Positions 1 to 8,248 of a stretch of DNA of 44,058 nt are shown here, piece by piece (positions within the stretch are counted from its first letter, which is position 1; each line of letters begins with the position of its first letter). The notes beneath the pieces were generated by a model that saw only the letters and a program-made list of their open reading frames with translations, was not told the DNA's origin and searched no databases. The position numbers were made by a program, and so were the translations under genes. This DNA comes from DATEEG01 sp035525055 (GTDB taxonomy: Bacteria; Actinomycetota; Acidimicrobiia; Spongiisociales; ZC4RG35), in contig DATLEZ010000009.1 in assembly GCA_035525055.1 (NCBI GenBank), positions 1-44,058 of the forward strand, read 5' to 3'.

Positions 1-156
1 AGCGTGGATCAGCCGTCCTCGAAGGACCGGATCAAACCGTTCATGGGCCTGCTGAGGATGAGAGGTGTGACCGTCACCCTGCGAGACACGAGGGGCAAAG
101 ACATCGATGCCGCCTGCGGACAGCTCAGAGTGCGAGCGGCCACAACAGGCGGGTGA
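1..156 (+). CDS. rlmN: RlmN, dual-specificity rRNA/tRNA adenine-C2 methyltransferase, C-terminal fragment
   Basis: This is the last 51 codons of a gene that begins before the window, reading in frame 1 to TGA at 154-156. The motif RDTRGKDIDAACGQL is the conserved C-terminal signature of RlmN, the radical-SAM enzyme that methylates C2 of A2503 in 23S rRNA and A37 in some tRNAs. The Cys in DAACGQL corresponds to the cysteine that forms the covalent intermediate (Cys355 in E. coli). The radical-SAM CxxxCxxC cluster lies outside the window. The fragment is too short for the usual length filters but its motif is diagnostic. The next gene starts 71 bp downstream on the same strand. Confidence 0.88.
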   Translation, partial: SVDQPSSKDRIKPFMGLLRMRGVTVTLRDTRGKDIDAACGQLRVRAATTGG

Positions 157-227
157 GCTAACGGCGGGCCGCTTCGGTGTAGGGTTGGTCTTACTTTCGG
201 GCGGACAGGGGCCGGAGAGAGGTTGGC

Positions 228-1394
228 GTGGAGCCAAACCCCAACCAGCAGCACGCCGGCCCAAACCGGGCCCGGTGGATTAAAGCCATACCCGCCGCCC
301 TAACGGTGGTGACCTTCATTGCCGCGGCGAGCGCCGACTACATCGTTGAGAGCGGAGACACCCTCAATCAGATCGCATCTGAGCTGGGAGTGTCGAAGGC
401 GGACTTGATTGAGGTCAATGGGATCTCCAATCCCGACCTGATCCGCGTCGGGCAGGTTCTTTTGGTACCAGGCCAAACGGCCGCCGCACCGGCAACCACA
501 CACGTCGTCTCTGCCGGTGAGACCCTGGCCGGTATCGCCAGCAAGTACGGCACCAGTGTCGACTCCCTGGCCTCGGCGAATGATCTCGGCAACCCGAACC
601 TGATCAGGATCGGCCAGCAGATACTGATTTCCCCGGGGGCGGCACCGGCACCCGCAACCACCGCACCGGCGCCTGGCTCTACTCACACGGTGGGCCCCGG
701 TCAGACCCTCGCATCGATTGCAGCCCAACACGGCACGACCGTGGAGGTGATCGCCGCTGCCAATGGCATCGCCGACACGTCGGTTATCTACGTCGGGACG
801 ATTCTCCAGTTGACCGGTGGGCCCTTCGTCGCCGAGCCGACCACGACACCAACCGTCGCAGTTCACATCGTCGCTGCCGGGGAAAGTCTGGCCGTTGTCG
901 CCGCCCACTATGGGACCACTGTCGAAGCACTGGTGGCAACCAACGGCATCTCCGATCCGAATCTCATCAAGGTCGGACAACAGATCCAGGTGCAGGCGAC
1001 CGTCAGCGCTTGGAACTGTCCGGTCCCCGGAGCCCGTTACTTCAATGACTGGGGGTTTCCTCGCTCCGGTGGGAGATTCCACGAGGGCAACGACCTCTTC
1101 GCATCGAAAGGGACGGCCGTGCGGGCACCCGTGTCGGGAACAGTTCTGTTCCAGCAAGGACCGATCGGCGGTCTCCAGTTCCGCTTCTACGGGGATGATG
1201 GGACCACCTATATCGGCAGCCACCTCGACACGATCGTTGGCACCGACGGCTACGTTGTCGCCGGATCACAGTTGGGGACCGTGGGAGATACCGGCAACGC
1301 AGTCGGGAGCCGGCCCCACCTCCATTTCGAGATGCACCCCGGTGACGGTCCTGCGGTCAATCCCTACCCGACCCTCCAAAAGTTCGGTTGCTGA
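228..1394 (+). CDS. LysM-repeat M23 peptidase (secreted cell-wall hydrolase)
   Basis: The 388-residue protein has a short basic N-terminus, a hydrophobic signal or anchor at about 18-37, then four LysM repeats at about 38-82, 91-136, 152-197 and 211-256, separated by Ala/Pro/Thr linkers. Residues about 268-388 form an M23 (LytM) metallopeptidase domain. The first zinc motif is HEGNDLF, corresponding to HxxxD, and the second is HLHFE. LysM modules bind N-acetylglucosamine of peptidoglycan, and M23 enzymes cut peptide cross-links, so this should act outside the membrane in wall remodelling. The start is GTG at 228 with a purine-rich GGAGAGAGG just upstream. The repeats differ from one another, so this is not recent duplication. 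Substrate specificity cannot be read from the sequence. Confidence 0.9.
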   Translation: MEPNPNQQHAGPNRARWIKAIPAALTVVTFIAAASADYIVESGDTLNQIASELGVSKADLIEVNGISNPDLIRVGQVLLVPGQTAAAPATTHVVSAGETLAGIASKYGTSVDSLASANDLGNPNLIRIGQQILISPGAAPAPATTAPAPGSTHTVGPGQTLASIAAQHGTTVEVIAAANGIADTSVIYVGTILQLTGGPFVAEPTTTPTVAVHIVAAGESLAVVAAHYGTTVEALVATNGISDPNLIKVGQQIQVQATVSAWNCPVPGARYFNDWGFPRSGGRFHEGNDLFASKGTAVRAPVSGTVLFQQGPIGGLQFRFYGDDGTTYIGSHLDTIVGTDGYVVAGSQLGTVGDTGNAVGSRPHLHFEMHPGDGPAVNPYPTLQKFGC

Positions 1395-1409
1395 CCGGAG
1401 ACAGACACG

Positions 1410-3116
1410 TCAGACCACTGGGTTGTTGGAGGTGATCTCCTGGAGGTAGTCGAGTCGCACGTCGCCCCAGCCGAGGAGCGTGCGATGAAACTCCTTGAGG
1501 TTGAACGAAGAGCCCTGGGTCCTCCGGGCATCTTCGCGGATCGCAAGGATGTGACGCTCCCCTACCTTGTAGGAAATGGCCTGCCCCGGCCAGCCGAGGT
1601 ATCGCTTGACCTCGGAGTGGGACACATCGAGCGGTATGCCTGCCATGCGGTGGAGTGTCTCCACGGCTGAGTCATAACTCCAGATCTCGCCCGGCGCCAC
1701 GGTGGCCGATTCCGGGATTCGAAGGCCGAGATGAGTCCCGATGTCGATGACGACGCGACAGGCCCGCAACTGCTGGGACGCCAGCATCCCCAGCAGATAG
1801 TGCGGCTGGTCGAAGTAACCGAGCTCATCCATCAATCGCTCGGTGTAGAGCGCCCATCCTTCGCCCATCCCCGAGTACCAGATCAGGAGCCGGTGGGCCC
1901 GAGAGAGGTTCTCACGCAGGGTCATGACGGTCCCGACCTGGAGGTGATGCCCGGGAAACCCCTCGTGATAGGCGGTCGAGACTTCGGACCACAGTGGCAG
2001 CTGTTGCTTGTCCCCGAACGAGTACCAGATACCTCCCGGCCTCGAGAAGTCCTCGGTGGGAGCCAGGTAGTAGGCACCGAGCGCCGAGCCGGGTGGAACC
2101 AGGTTGACGGTCACCTTTCGGATCTCGGGAGCGACGTCGAAGTGAAGCCCGTCGAGTTGGCCCAGGGCCTGGTCCTGGATCTGCTGGATGAAGTCGACGA
2201 ATTCGGCCTGGCTGGCGACGGCATAGGCGGGGTCGGATTCGAGGCGTTCGATGACTTCGGTCAGGGACACGTTCGGATCCACCCCGCGGGCGGCCTCGAC
2301 CATGGCTTGTTGCAGTCGATTGACCTCGTCCCAACCCCACTCATAGGTTTCGATGGGATCGATCTCCAACCCCAGGAAGCGATCGGCCGACGCCACGTAG
2401 CGATCTGCCCCGACGCCGTCGGCATCGGCTGCGTCCGGCAGATAATCGGATTCGAGATAGTCGGCCAAACCTCCAATGGCGGCCCTGGCGTGGTCGACAG
2501 CGCCAGCCACCCGTTGCGCCAACTCAGGCTTGGCGGCCTTCTGGGCCGAGCGGGCGAGGCCCACCCACTTCGATTGAGGACCGGCGAGATGCCGTGCTTG
2601 CTCAACGGTGGATTCGACTTGAAGTCGCGCTGAGACGATCCCGTTGTTGCGGCCTTCTTCGTAGGTGGCGATCGCACCCGCCACCGGTTGGTCGACAGTC
2701 TCGAGGCGGGCGGCGATGTTCGCCCATCCTTCCTCGGTCGAGGTGTTCATCTCGTCGAAGACGTCGCGGATCGAATCCATGATTCCGTTGGTGTGCCGGA
2801 TGCTCAAGTACCTCAGCCCGAGGTCGAATGACTTCTCGACTTCGAGTTGAAAGGCGTGACATACCCGGGCGGCGTGACGCCGCCACTGGTCAGGGTGGTC
2901 GAGATGCTCGGCGAATCTACGCCGGTAGGCGCGGGCCAGATCCACTGCCGCGGCGTCTCCGGCCGGGCTGTAGTCATTCCAGAGGTGATCAGACCCGCGG
3001 GCCCCGATCGACGTGCCGACCTGCGGAAAATGGGCCACGACGTCGTCGACGAACTTGTCCGCTATCTCGAACGGATCGTCGTTGTTTGCCTGCCCTCGAC
3101 TCTGGGTTTGTGACAT
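1410..3116 (-). CDS. DUF885 family protein, putative zinc metallohydrolase
   Basis: The 568-residue protein begins at ATG (complement of 3114-3116). It carries the DUF885 signature HEGFPGHH at residues 384-391, a variant of HExxH, followed by a helical C-terminal half with YTERLMDELGYF. DUF885 proteins are thought to be M32-like peptidases or hydrolases, and few have been characterised biochemically. Length agrees with the family at about 550-600 residues. No signal peptide is visible, so it is probably cytoplasmic. It converges on the LysM/M23 gene with only 15 bp between the stops, and is divergent from the phosphotransferase gene with 31 bp between starts, so the two promoters must overlap. 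The family call is firm; the substrate is unknown. Confidence 0.88.
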   Translation of the reverse strand: MSQTQSRGQANNDDPFEIADKFVDDVVAHFPQVGTSIGARGSDHLWNDYSPAGDAAAVDLARAYRRRFAEHLDHPDQWRRHAARVCHAFQLEVEKSFDLGLRYLSIRHTNGIMDSIRDVFDEMNTSTEEGWANIAARLETVDQPVAGAIATYEEGRNNGIVSARLQVESTVEQARHLAGPQSKWVGLARSAQKAAKPELAQRVAGAVDHARAAIGGLADYLESDYLPDAADADGVGADRYVASADRFLGLEIDPIETYEWGWDEVNRLQQAMVEAARGVDPNVSLTEVIERLESDPAYAVASQAEFVDFIQQIQDQALGQLDGLHFDVAPEIRKVTVNLVPPGSALGAYYLAPTEDFSRPGGIWYSFGDKQQLPLWSEVSTAYHEGFPGHHLQVGTVMTLRENLSRAHRLLIWYSGMGEGWALYTERLMDELGYFDQPHYLLGMLASQQLRACRVVIDIGTHLGLRIPESATVAPGEIWSYDSAVETLHRMAGIPLDVSHSEVKRYLGWPGQAISYKVGERHILAIREDARRTQGSSFNLKEFHRTLLGWGDVRLDYLQEITSNNPVV

Positions 3117-3147
3117 GTCCCGACGTTAACTGCCTACCCTGGAATCG

Positions 3148-4200
3148 GTGGATGCGCCCGACTTGATCGACGTCCGAGCTGACGAGAAGCTGGATGTCGA
3201 ACGTCTTTCGGTGTTCCTGGCGGGCAGGCTTGACGGAGCCGAAGGCATCCCGCATGTCCGTCAATTCTCCGGCGGCCACGCCAACCTCACCTATTTGCTC
3301 TCTTATAGAAGTGCCGAGTACGTCCTCCGCCGACCTCCGCTGGGTCCGATCGCTCCCGGTGCCCACGACATGTCTCGTGAGTACCGGGTGTTATCGCGAC
3401 TCTGGCGGGCGTTTCCGCCGGCTCCGCGAGCGCACGTGTTGTGCGACGAAGAATCGGTGATCGGGGCGCCGTTCTTTGTCATGGAGCGGCGCGATGGGGT
3501 GGTCGTTCGCAATGGAGTCCCCGATCGATTCGGCGGTGGGAGAGACGAGTTGGCGAACCGTCGCCTATCCGAGGTTGTCGTCGACACTCTCGGCGACCTC
3601 CATGCCGTCGACCCGGCCTCCTGCGACCTCGACGACCTTGGACACCCCGACGGCTTTCTCGACCGGCAGGTGGCGGGATGGATGGAGCGCTGGCATGGGG
3701 CTCGCCACGAGGACAACCCGACCGCAGATCGCGTCGGCGATTGGGTCGCCCAGCGCATCCCGACCTCCCAGGCTCCGACGCTGCTCCACAACGATTGGCG
3801 TCTGGACAACATGGCGGTCGCCTTCAACGACCCGGGTCACTGTGTCGCGGTCTACGACTGGGACATGTGCACCCGGGGCGATCCTTTGGCCGACCTCGGG
3901 ACGGTTCTGTCTGTCTGGTACGCGGCCGACGAGGTACCTGCCTCCCTGAACCCGATGCCGACAACGGTGCCGGGTTTCATGACCCGCGTTGAAGCACTCG
4001 AACGATACGGCGAGCGAACCGGGCGCGACATCTCAGGGTTTGATTGGTACCTGGTCTTCGGAACCTGGAAAGTCGCGGTGGTCCTGCAGCAGATCTTCAT
4101 CAGATGGCTGCGTGGCCAAACCAAGGACGAGAGATTCGCCCGCATGGGCGAAGGAGCAGCCAGGCTGTTCGAACTGGCCGCCGAGAGGATGCCGGCCTAA
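3148..4200 (+). CDS. APH/ACAD10-type phosphotransferase family protein
   Basis: A 350-residue kinase-like protein of the aminoglycoside phosphotransferase superfamily. The N-lobe contains FSGGHANLTYLL, a glycine-rich nucleotide loop. The catalytic loop is HNDWRLDN from residue 214, matching HxDxxxxN. The metal-binding segment is YDWDMCTRGDPLADLG, matching DWE/DFG. This subgroup resembles the kinase part of ACAD10/11, which phosphorylates hydroxyacyl-CoAs, so a role in acyl-CoA catabolism is more likely than antibiotic resistance; acyl-CoA genes nearby fit this but do not prove it. The start is GTG at 3148. The gene runs convergently into the LLM oxidoreductase gene, and the gap holds a heptad inverted repeat. 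Confidence 0.87.
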   Translation: MDAPDLIDVRADEKLDVERLSVFLAGRLDGAEGIPHVRQFSGGHANLTYLLSYRSAEYVLRRPPLGPIAPGAHDMSREYRVLSRLWRAFPPAPRAHVLCDEESVIGAPFFVMERRDGVVVRNGVPDRFGGGRDELANRRLSEVVVDTLGDLHAVDPASCDLDDLGHPDGFLDRQVAGWMERWHGARHEDNPTADRVGDWVAQRIPTSQAPTLLHNDWRLDNMAVAFNDPGHCVAVYDWDMCTRGDPLADLGTVLSVWYAADEVPASLNPMPTTVPGFMTRVEALERYGERTGRDISGFDWYLVFGTWKVAVVLQQIFIRWLRGQTKDERFARMGEGAARLFELAAERMPA

Positions 4201-4204
4201 AGAG

Positions 4205-4299
4205 CGTTTTACGTGGTACGTGGTACGTCGAACCCGCGGTGGAACACATCGTGCTGGTTCGACGTAGAACGTAGAACGTAGAACGTAGAACGTAGAACG
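4205..4299. repeat. Heptad-based inverted repeat at a convergent junction
   Basis: The gap between two convergent stops is filled by an imperfect inverted repeat. The right arm (4257-4299) contains five perfect tandem copies of ACGTAGA at 4262-4296. The left arm (about 4206-4233) has the same 7-bp period, with TACGTGG twice and then TACGTCG. Comparing the last 28 bases of each arm gives 23 matches out of 28, with a 23-nt loop (4234-4256). A transcript from either side could fold into a long hairpin, so it may act as a bidirectional terminator. There is no T-tract. The same unit recurs near 16.6 and 29.3 kb. Confidence 0.85.
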
Positions 4300-4308
4300 G
4301 GCTGAGAC

Positions 4309-5238
4309 CTACCCACCCGCTAGCGAGGTCAAAGTCCGCAGGGCTCCGGGGTCGCCGGCTGTTATTGGGACCACCATGACCTCGGCGCCGGCTTCTTCGT
4401 ATCGGGCCAACCGCTCGACCACTTCCGCCTTGTTGCCGAGGGCGGCCACGGATTCAAGATGACTGGGTCTGACCAGGCGGGCGAGGTCAGATACCGGAGC
4501 ACCCGCTCGGGCTGCCTCCACCAGCTCGGCTAATCCTGCCGCGGCCAGGGCGGTGGCGTAACCAGGCGCGCCGAGGTACAGCGCGATTTGATGACGCATC
4601 TGGTCCCAGCCTTGTTCGATCGGATCGACTCCTGCCACCACCCAGACCGCAACAGGCACCCGGACCGACCGGGCAGCAGCGTCGACCTGACTTGGGGAGA
4701 CGAGATTCAAGACCACCCGATCACCGCACCGACCGGCCATCTCCGTCATCCGCGGCCCGAAGGCGGCGACGGTGATGTGAGCCAATTGTCTGCCGAGAGC
4801 GGAGCGAAAACCCTCAGACCGGAAGTGGGTTCCCTCGTGGGAAGTTCGATCGCCAGTCAGAACCGAACGGATCAGGAGGACTGCTTCCTCGATTTTCGAG
4901 GTCTGACCGGTCCAGGGGCGACCATGCCATCGCCTCACCACAGCTGGGCTGGAGGCGCCAATCGCCAACCGGGCCGGGCGACGGCCGAGCGAGGCTACCG
5001 ATGCGATGCCCATCGCCAGAGCAACCGGATCCCGCAGGTCGATCGCCAGCGGTCCGACGGTGATCGTGGAGCGCTCCGTGGTCGCCGCCACCGCTCCGGC
5101 CAAAGCGAACGCGTCGAAATGGAGCATTTCACCAATCCAGATCTCCGGGTAACCGAGACCGGCCGCATTGCCGGCGACCTCGAGGGCTTCTGCCGGAGGA
5201 CGATCGAGCCAGAACGGAAGGACAACTCCGGCAGCCAC
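4309..5238 (-). CDS. LLM-class flavin/F420-dependent oxidoreductase
   Basis: A 309-residue luciferase-like TIM-barrel protein. Supporting motifs are the N-terminal GLPYPEIWIGE-like segment (GLGYPEIWIGEM), the region TITVGPLAIDLRDPVALAMG, and RRPARLAIGASSP. These are typical of the LLM oxidoreductases, most of which in actinobacteria use coenzyme F420. The start is GTG (complement of 5236-5238). It lies 24 bp downstream of the monooxygenase-like gene on the same strand, so the two are probably cotranscribed. The pairing suggests oxidation or reduction of a lipophilic or aromatic substrate. Whether the cofactor is F420 or FMN cannot be decided by eye. Confidence 0.85.
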   Translation of the reverse strand: MAAGVVLPFWLDRPPAEALEVAGNAAGLGYPEIWIGEMLHFDAFALAGAVAATTERSTITVGPLAIDLRDPVALAMGIASVASLGRRPARLAIGASSPAVVRRWHGRPWTGQTSKIEEAVLLIRSVLTGDRTSHEGTHFRSEGFRSALGRQLAHITVAAFGPRMTEMAGRCGDRVVLNLVSPSQVDAAARSVRVPVAVWVVAGVDPIEQGWDQMRHQIALYLGAPGYATALAAAGLAELVEAARAGAPVSDLARLVRPSHLESVAALGNKAEVVERLARYEEAGAEVMVVPITAGDPGALRTLTSLAGG

Positions 5239-5262
5239 AGCCCACCTAGCTACCGAGTGTGG

Positions 5263-6414
5263 TCATAGGGACGAAGTGTCGGACTCGATCCCCAGCAGGG
5301 CTTTGGCGCCGAGTTCCCACGTGGGTTGGGCAACCATCATGTGCTGAGTGGCGGCGTGGATGTCGCGGAAGTGCCGCTGAAGTGGCGAGCGCGTATAGAG
5401 AGAGCTGCCGCCGGCCGCCGTGTACATCAGTTGGACTGCCTCCCGCGACATCGAAACTGCGAATGTTGCCGCCATGCGCAGGCGGGCTCGATCCTCGATC
5501 GACACTGAGGGGCCCGGTTCCGCCAAGGCGAAGAGATAGCACCGGGCCGCGGCGACCATCGTCTCGGCCCGGGCCATCGCTTCTTGAACAGCTGGACGAT
5601 CGATCAGTCGCCGTTTCGATCCGGTCGGGACCTTGGCCCCGGCGAGGTCGGCCGCTTCGTCGATGGCAGCACGGGCGATCCCCAGTGAAACCGCACCGAT
5701 CCCCGCCGCCAGCAGACCGAAAACCGGAAACCTTGCGATCGTTTCCTGTGTACGGGACGGACCCGACAGATCAAAGACGCGGCTATCGGGAACGAAGCGA
5801 TTGTCGACCGTCACATCGTGCGAGGCCGTGGCCCGCAAGCCCATCACATCCCAGGTGTCGACTATCCCTACTTCGTTCCGCGGCAGGAAAAAACTCAGAC
5901 GGGCCGATTCATCGACCATTGCCCCGACGCTGATCCAGGAAGCGTCAATGCATCCCGAGGCGAAGGGCCATGTCCCCGCCACGATGTATCCGCCGTCGAC
6001 TCTCTTGGCAGTGCCCCGCGGGGCCAGCACTCCTGACGTGAGAGAACTCGATCCGCTGGCGAACACCTCGGCGAGACCGGCCGAGTCGAGATAGTGGCCC
6101 GCAACCGATGAGGTCAGGTAGATCATCGTGACCCAACCGGCCGATCCGTCTCCGGCGCTCACGGTTTCGATGAGACCGAGCACAGTCGGAGGATCGATGT
6201 CCCTTCCCCCGACCGCCGACGGCACTGCCATGCCGCCTAGGCCCTCGTTGCGAAGGACCTCCAGCAACTCCGGAGACACTCGCCGGTTTCGCTCGCTTTC
6301 GACGGCGGTGTCCCGGGCGATCTGTGCCAGTCGGGCGGCTACCTGACCTAGATCGGCCGCGGAGGAAGCGGACTCGACCGCGCCTGACACAACGGGGAGA
6401 TTGATAGAGGGCAC
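5263..6414 (-). CDS. Acyl-CoA-dehydrogenase-fold flavin monooxygenase (HsaA/DszC-like)
   Basis: A 383-residue protein from the proposed GTG at 6412-6414. It has the ACAD fold: SAGDGSAGWVTM in the N-terminal helical domain, the middle beta-domain with GTWPFASGCIDASW and WDVMGLRATASHDV, and a C-terminal domain ending in PLQRHFRDIHAATQHMM. The last motif is typical of group D flavin monooxygenases such as HsaA and DszC rather than true dehydrogenases. Those enzymes take FMNH2 or FADH2 from a separate reductase. The open frame extends to 6510, but the upstream part overlaps the divergent TetR gene and does not look like protein, so I chose the GTG. Downstream is the LLM oxidoreductase; opposite is a TetR gene, its likely regulator. 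Confidence 0.83.
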   Translation of the reverse strand: MPSINLPVVSGAVESASSAADLGQVAARLAQIARDTAVESERNRRVSPELLEVLRNEGLGGMAVPSAVGGRDIDPPTVLGLIETVSAGDGSAGWVTMIYLTSSVAGHYLDSAGLAEVFASGSSSLTSGVLAPRGTAKRVDGGYIVAGTWPFASGCIDASWISVGAMVDESARLSFFLPRNEVGIVDTWDVMGLRATASHDVTVDNRFVPDSRVFDLSGPSRTQETIARFPVFGLLAAGIGAVSLGIARAAIDEAADLAGAKVPTGSKRRLIDRPAVQEAMARAETMVAAARCYLFALAEPGPSVSIEDRARLRMAATFAVSMSREAVQLMYTAAGGSSLYTRSPLQRHFRDIHAATQHMMVAQPTWELGAKALLGIESDTSSL

Positions 6415-6422
6415 CTCTAGTT

Positions 6423-6435
6423 TTGATAATAGCAA
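6423..6435. promoter_or_regulatory. Candidate TetR operator and promoter
   Basis: TTGATAATAGCAA is a near-palindrome, with 10 of 12 positions symmetric around the central A. It lies in the short AT-rich spacer between the divergent monooxygenase and TetR genes. On the minus strand the core reads TATTAT, a good -10 hexamer placed 11 nt before the GTG. A repressor bound here would block that promoter. Assignment to the neighbouring TetR protein is an inference from position. Confidence 0.5.
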
Positions 6436-6472
6436 TTGGACCCGACGTCTGTACCGGGTAGCCTTCCGGTCC

Positions 6473-7087
6473 GTGCCTACGGTTCCCGCCACCCGCAAGA
6501 CCCGGGCCACTCACCAAAGCCTCATCGACGCGGCACGCGATTCGGTGAGACGATCCGGTGTGCTGCTGCCGGAGGCAGTAGCCGAGAGCGCCGGAGTCTC
6601 CCCCGCCACGCTCTACACCTACTTCGGGTCCAAAGACGCCTTGTTGGCGGCCGCATTCAACGCCGCCCTCGGGGAGATCGGCGAGGAGGTCTCGCGCATC
6701 CTCAGCATCGAGAAGCTCCTCGAGGAGGGCCTCGAGGCAGTGACCCGCCGGTTGGTTCGGACAGTGGTCAAGCACTTCACCCAGGATGGCCGTGTGGTCC
6801 GTCTGGCCATAGCCAGGCTCCCTGATTCGCCCGAGGTGGTCGAGGTCTACAAGAAACGCGGCGATGAGCAGTTGGCGATGGTCGGCCGATTCGTCAAGCT
6901 CGGGATCGCCGCCGGCAAGGTCAGGGACGGGGAAGTTCTGGTCCTCTCGCGGGCCTTGATGGTGCAGCTCCAGGGCCTGCAGAATCCGATCGTCCTCCAC
7001 TCCGGTTCCGGTCCGGTGGTGGACGAGATATGCCGCGTCGTTCATGACCTGCTCGCCCCCGAGCCTGTCAGCGATCAAGCCGTTTGA
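6473..7087 (+). CDS. TetR/AcrR family transcriptional regulator
   Basis: A 204-residue regulator from GTG at 6473. The N-terminal HTH is clear: SLIDAARDSVRR followed by VAESAGVSPATLYTYFGSKD, the classic TetR recognition-helix region. The C-terminal half is helical and variable, as expected for the ligand-binding and dimer domain. An in-frame start at 6401 would overlap the divergent gene, so the GTG just before VPATRKTRA is preferred. The gene is divergent from the monooxygenase/LLM pair and probably represses it. The effector is unknown. It converges on the acyl-CoA dehydrogenase gene, with a short CCGCT/AGCGG hairpin at 7089-7101 in between. Confidence 0.88.
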   Translation: MPTVPATRKTRATHQSLIDAARDSVRRSGVLLPEAVAESAGVSPATLYTYFGSKDALLAAAFNAALGEIGEEVSRILSIEKLLEEGLEAVTRRLVRTVVKHFTQDGRVVRLAIARLPDSPEVVEVYKKRGDEQLAMVGRFVKLGIAAGKVRDGEVLVLSRALMVQLQGLQNPIVLHSGSGPVVDEICRVVHDLLAPEPVSDQAV

Positions 7088-7120
7088 CCGCTCACGAGCG
7101 GGGGGCTGGTGCCTTCCGCT

Positions 7121-8209
7121 TTAGCTGTCCTTGGGGAGGCCTAACAGTTGTTCGGCAACCACGTTTCGCAACACCTCGGTCGTGCCTCCACCAATGGTCA
7201 GAGCCCGCGCGAAGAGGTAGGCCCACGACGACTCGCCCTCGGGGGTCAAGAGACCGCGGGCGCCCATCGTGTCCCTGGCCAGTTCCACGACATTCTGGCC
7301 ATGACGATCGGCCAGCAGCTTCTTGACCGCCACTTCAGGCCCCGGCGACCGGCCGGCGATCACTTTCGACACCACCCGGTAGCCGAGCAGACGCAGGACC
7401 TCGGACTCGATGTGAATCGATGCCGCCCGATCGCGCCCGATCGAGTCGAGCTTCCCCTTGAGATCGTCGAGAACCGTGGCCGTGGTCGGGCCCATGCCCC
7501 AAAGGACCCCGCCCGTGGATAGCGACACCCGCTCGTTGCCGAGAGTGACCTTGGCCAGACGCCAGCCCTGGTTCACCTCGCCTACAACGTGGTTGGCCGG
7601 GATGCGAGCTCCATCGAAGAACACCTCGTTGAAATGGGAGCGCCCCGTCATCTCTTTGATCGGGCGAACTTCGATTCCGTCTTGACGCATCGGGCAGAGG
7701 AAATAAGTGATGCCCCGGTGTTTGGGTACAGCCGGGTCGGTCCGGGCTAGGAGAATTCCGTAGTCGGCCTCCCCCGCCCAGGTGGTCCAGACCTTCTGCC
7801 CATCGACGATCCAGTCCTCCCCATCACGTTCGGCCCGGGTCGAGAGAGCGGCGAGATCGGACCCGGCTCCCGGCTCCGAGAACAACTGGCACCAGAACTC
7901 CTCGCCCCGCAAAAGCCGCCACAGGAATCGCTCCTTCTGCCAGTCGTCTCCGGCGGAGAGGATCGTCGGACCGGCCCATCCAATGCCGATCGGGTTGTGG
8001 TGATGGGGGTCAATGCCCGCCGCTTCTAGTTCGTCGTTCACGAGCAACTGGTGGACCGGGTCGGCTGCCAATCCCCATGGCGCAGGCCAGGCAGGCGCCA
8101 CATAACCGGCATCGGCCAAATCGGCGGGAGACGGTGACGGATGCGCAGCCAACCAGTGCCTCACGGCTTCTCGCCGGGGATCGTCAACGCCGGGAAAGGT
8201 GAAGTCCAT
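7121..8209 (-). CDS. Acyl-CoA dehydrogenase (FadE-type)
   Basis: A 362-residue flavoprotein starting at the ATG of MDFTFPGVDDP. ACAD motifs are present: WCQLFSEPGAGSDLAAL, DGQKVWTTWAGEADYG, and the C-terminal ALTIGGGTTEVLRNVVAEQLLG. It should catalyse alpha,beta-desaturation of an acyl-CoA with electron transfer to ETF. The frame stays open to an ATG at 8242, adding 11 residues, but MDFTFP matches the usual family N-terminus. Neither start has a clear Shine-Dalgarno site, so a leaderless transcript is possible. It is divergent from the PLP decarboxylase gene. Chain-length or substrate class (for example sterol side chain) cannot be told from sequence. Confidence 0.87.
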   Translation of the reverse strand: MDFTFPGVDDPRREAVRHWLAAHPSPSPADLADAGYVAPAWPAPWGLAADPVHQLLVNDELEAAGIDPHHHNPIGIGWAGPTILSAGDDWQKERFLWRLLRGEEFWCQLFSEPGAGSDLAALSTRAERDGEDWIVDGQKVWTTWAGEADYGILLARTDPAVPKHRGITYFLCPMRQDGIEVRPIKEMTGRSHFNEVFFDGARIPANHVVGEVNQGWRLAKVTLGNERVSLSTGGVLWGMGPTTATVLDDLKGKLDSIGRDRAASIHIESEVLRLLGYRVVSKVIAGRSPGPEVAVKKLLADRHGQNVVELARDTMGARGLLTPEGESSWAYLFARALTIGGGTTEVLRNVVAEQLLGLPKDS

Positions 8210-8248
8210 CGAGTGCAAGCTAACCACCTGCCCTGCTTCCATGTCCCG

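Noticed and set aside
165..227. Promoter or RNA gene between rlmN and the LysM gene
   Set aside because: No convincing -10/-35 pair or stem-loop seen beyond the ribosome-binding site.
300..1223. 307-codon open frame on the minus strand
   Set aside because: It is the complement of the LysM/M23 gene, has no recognisable motif, and arises from GC-rich codon bias. The same holds for 1731-2633 (+), 5945-7078 (-), 15149-15898 (-), 33924-35081 (+), 36219-37361 (-) and 37690-38676 (-).
3148..4200. Aminoglycoside resistance gene
   Set aside because: The kinase motifs are of the APH superfamily, but the sequence resembles the ACAD10/11-type subgroup and there is no mobile or resistance context.
4262..4296. 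Tandem repeats as a CRISPR array
   Set aside because: The unit is 7 bp with no spacers, and no cas genes are present; it is a simple tandem array.
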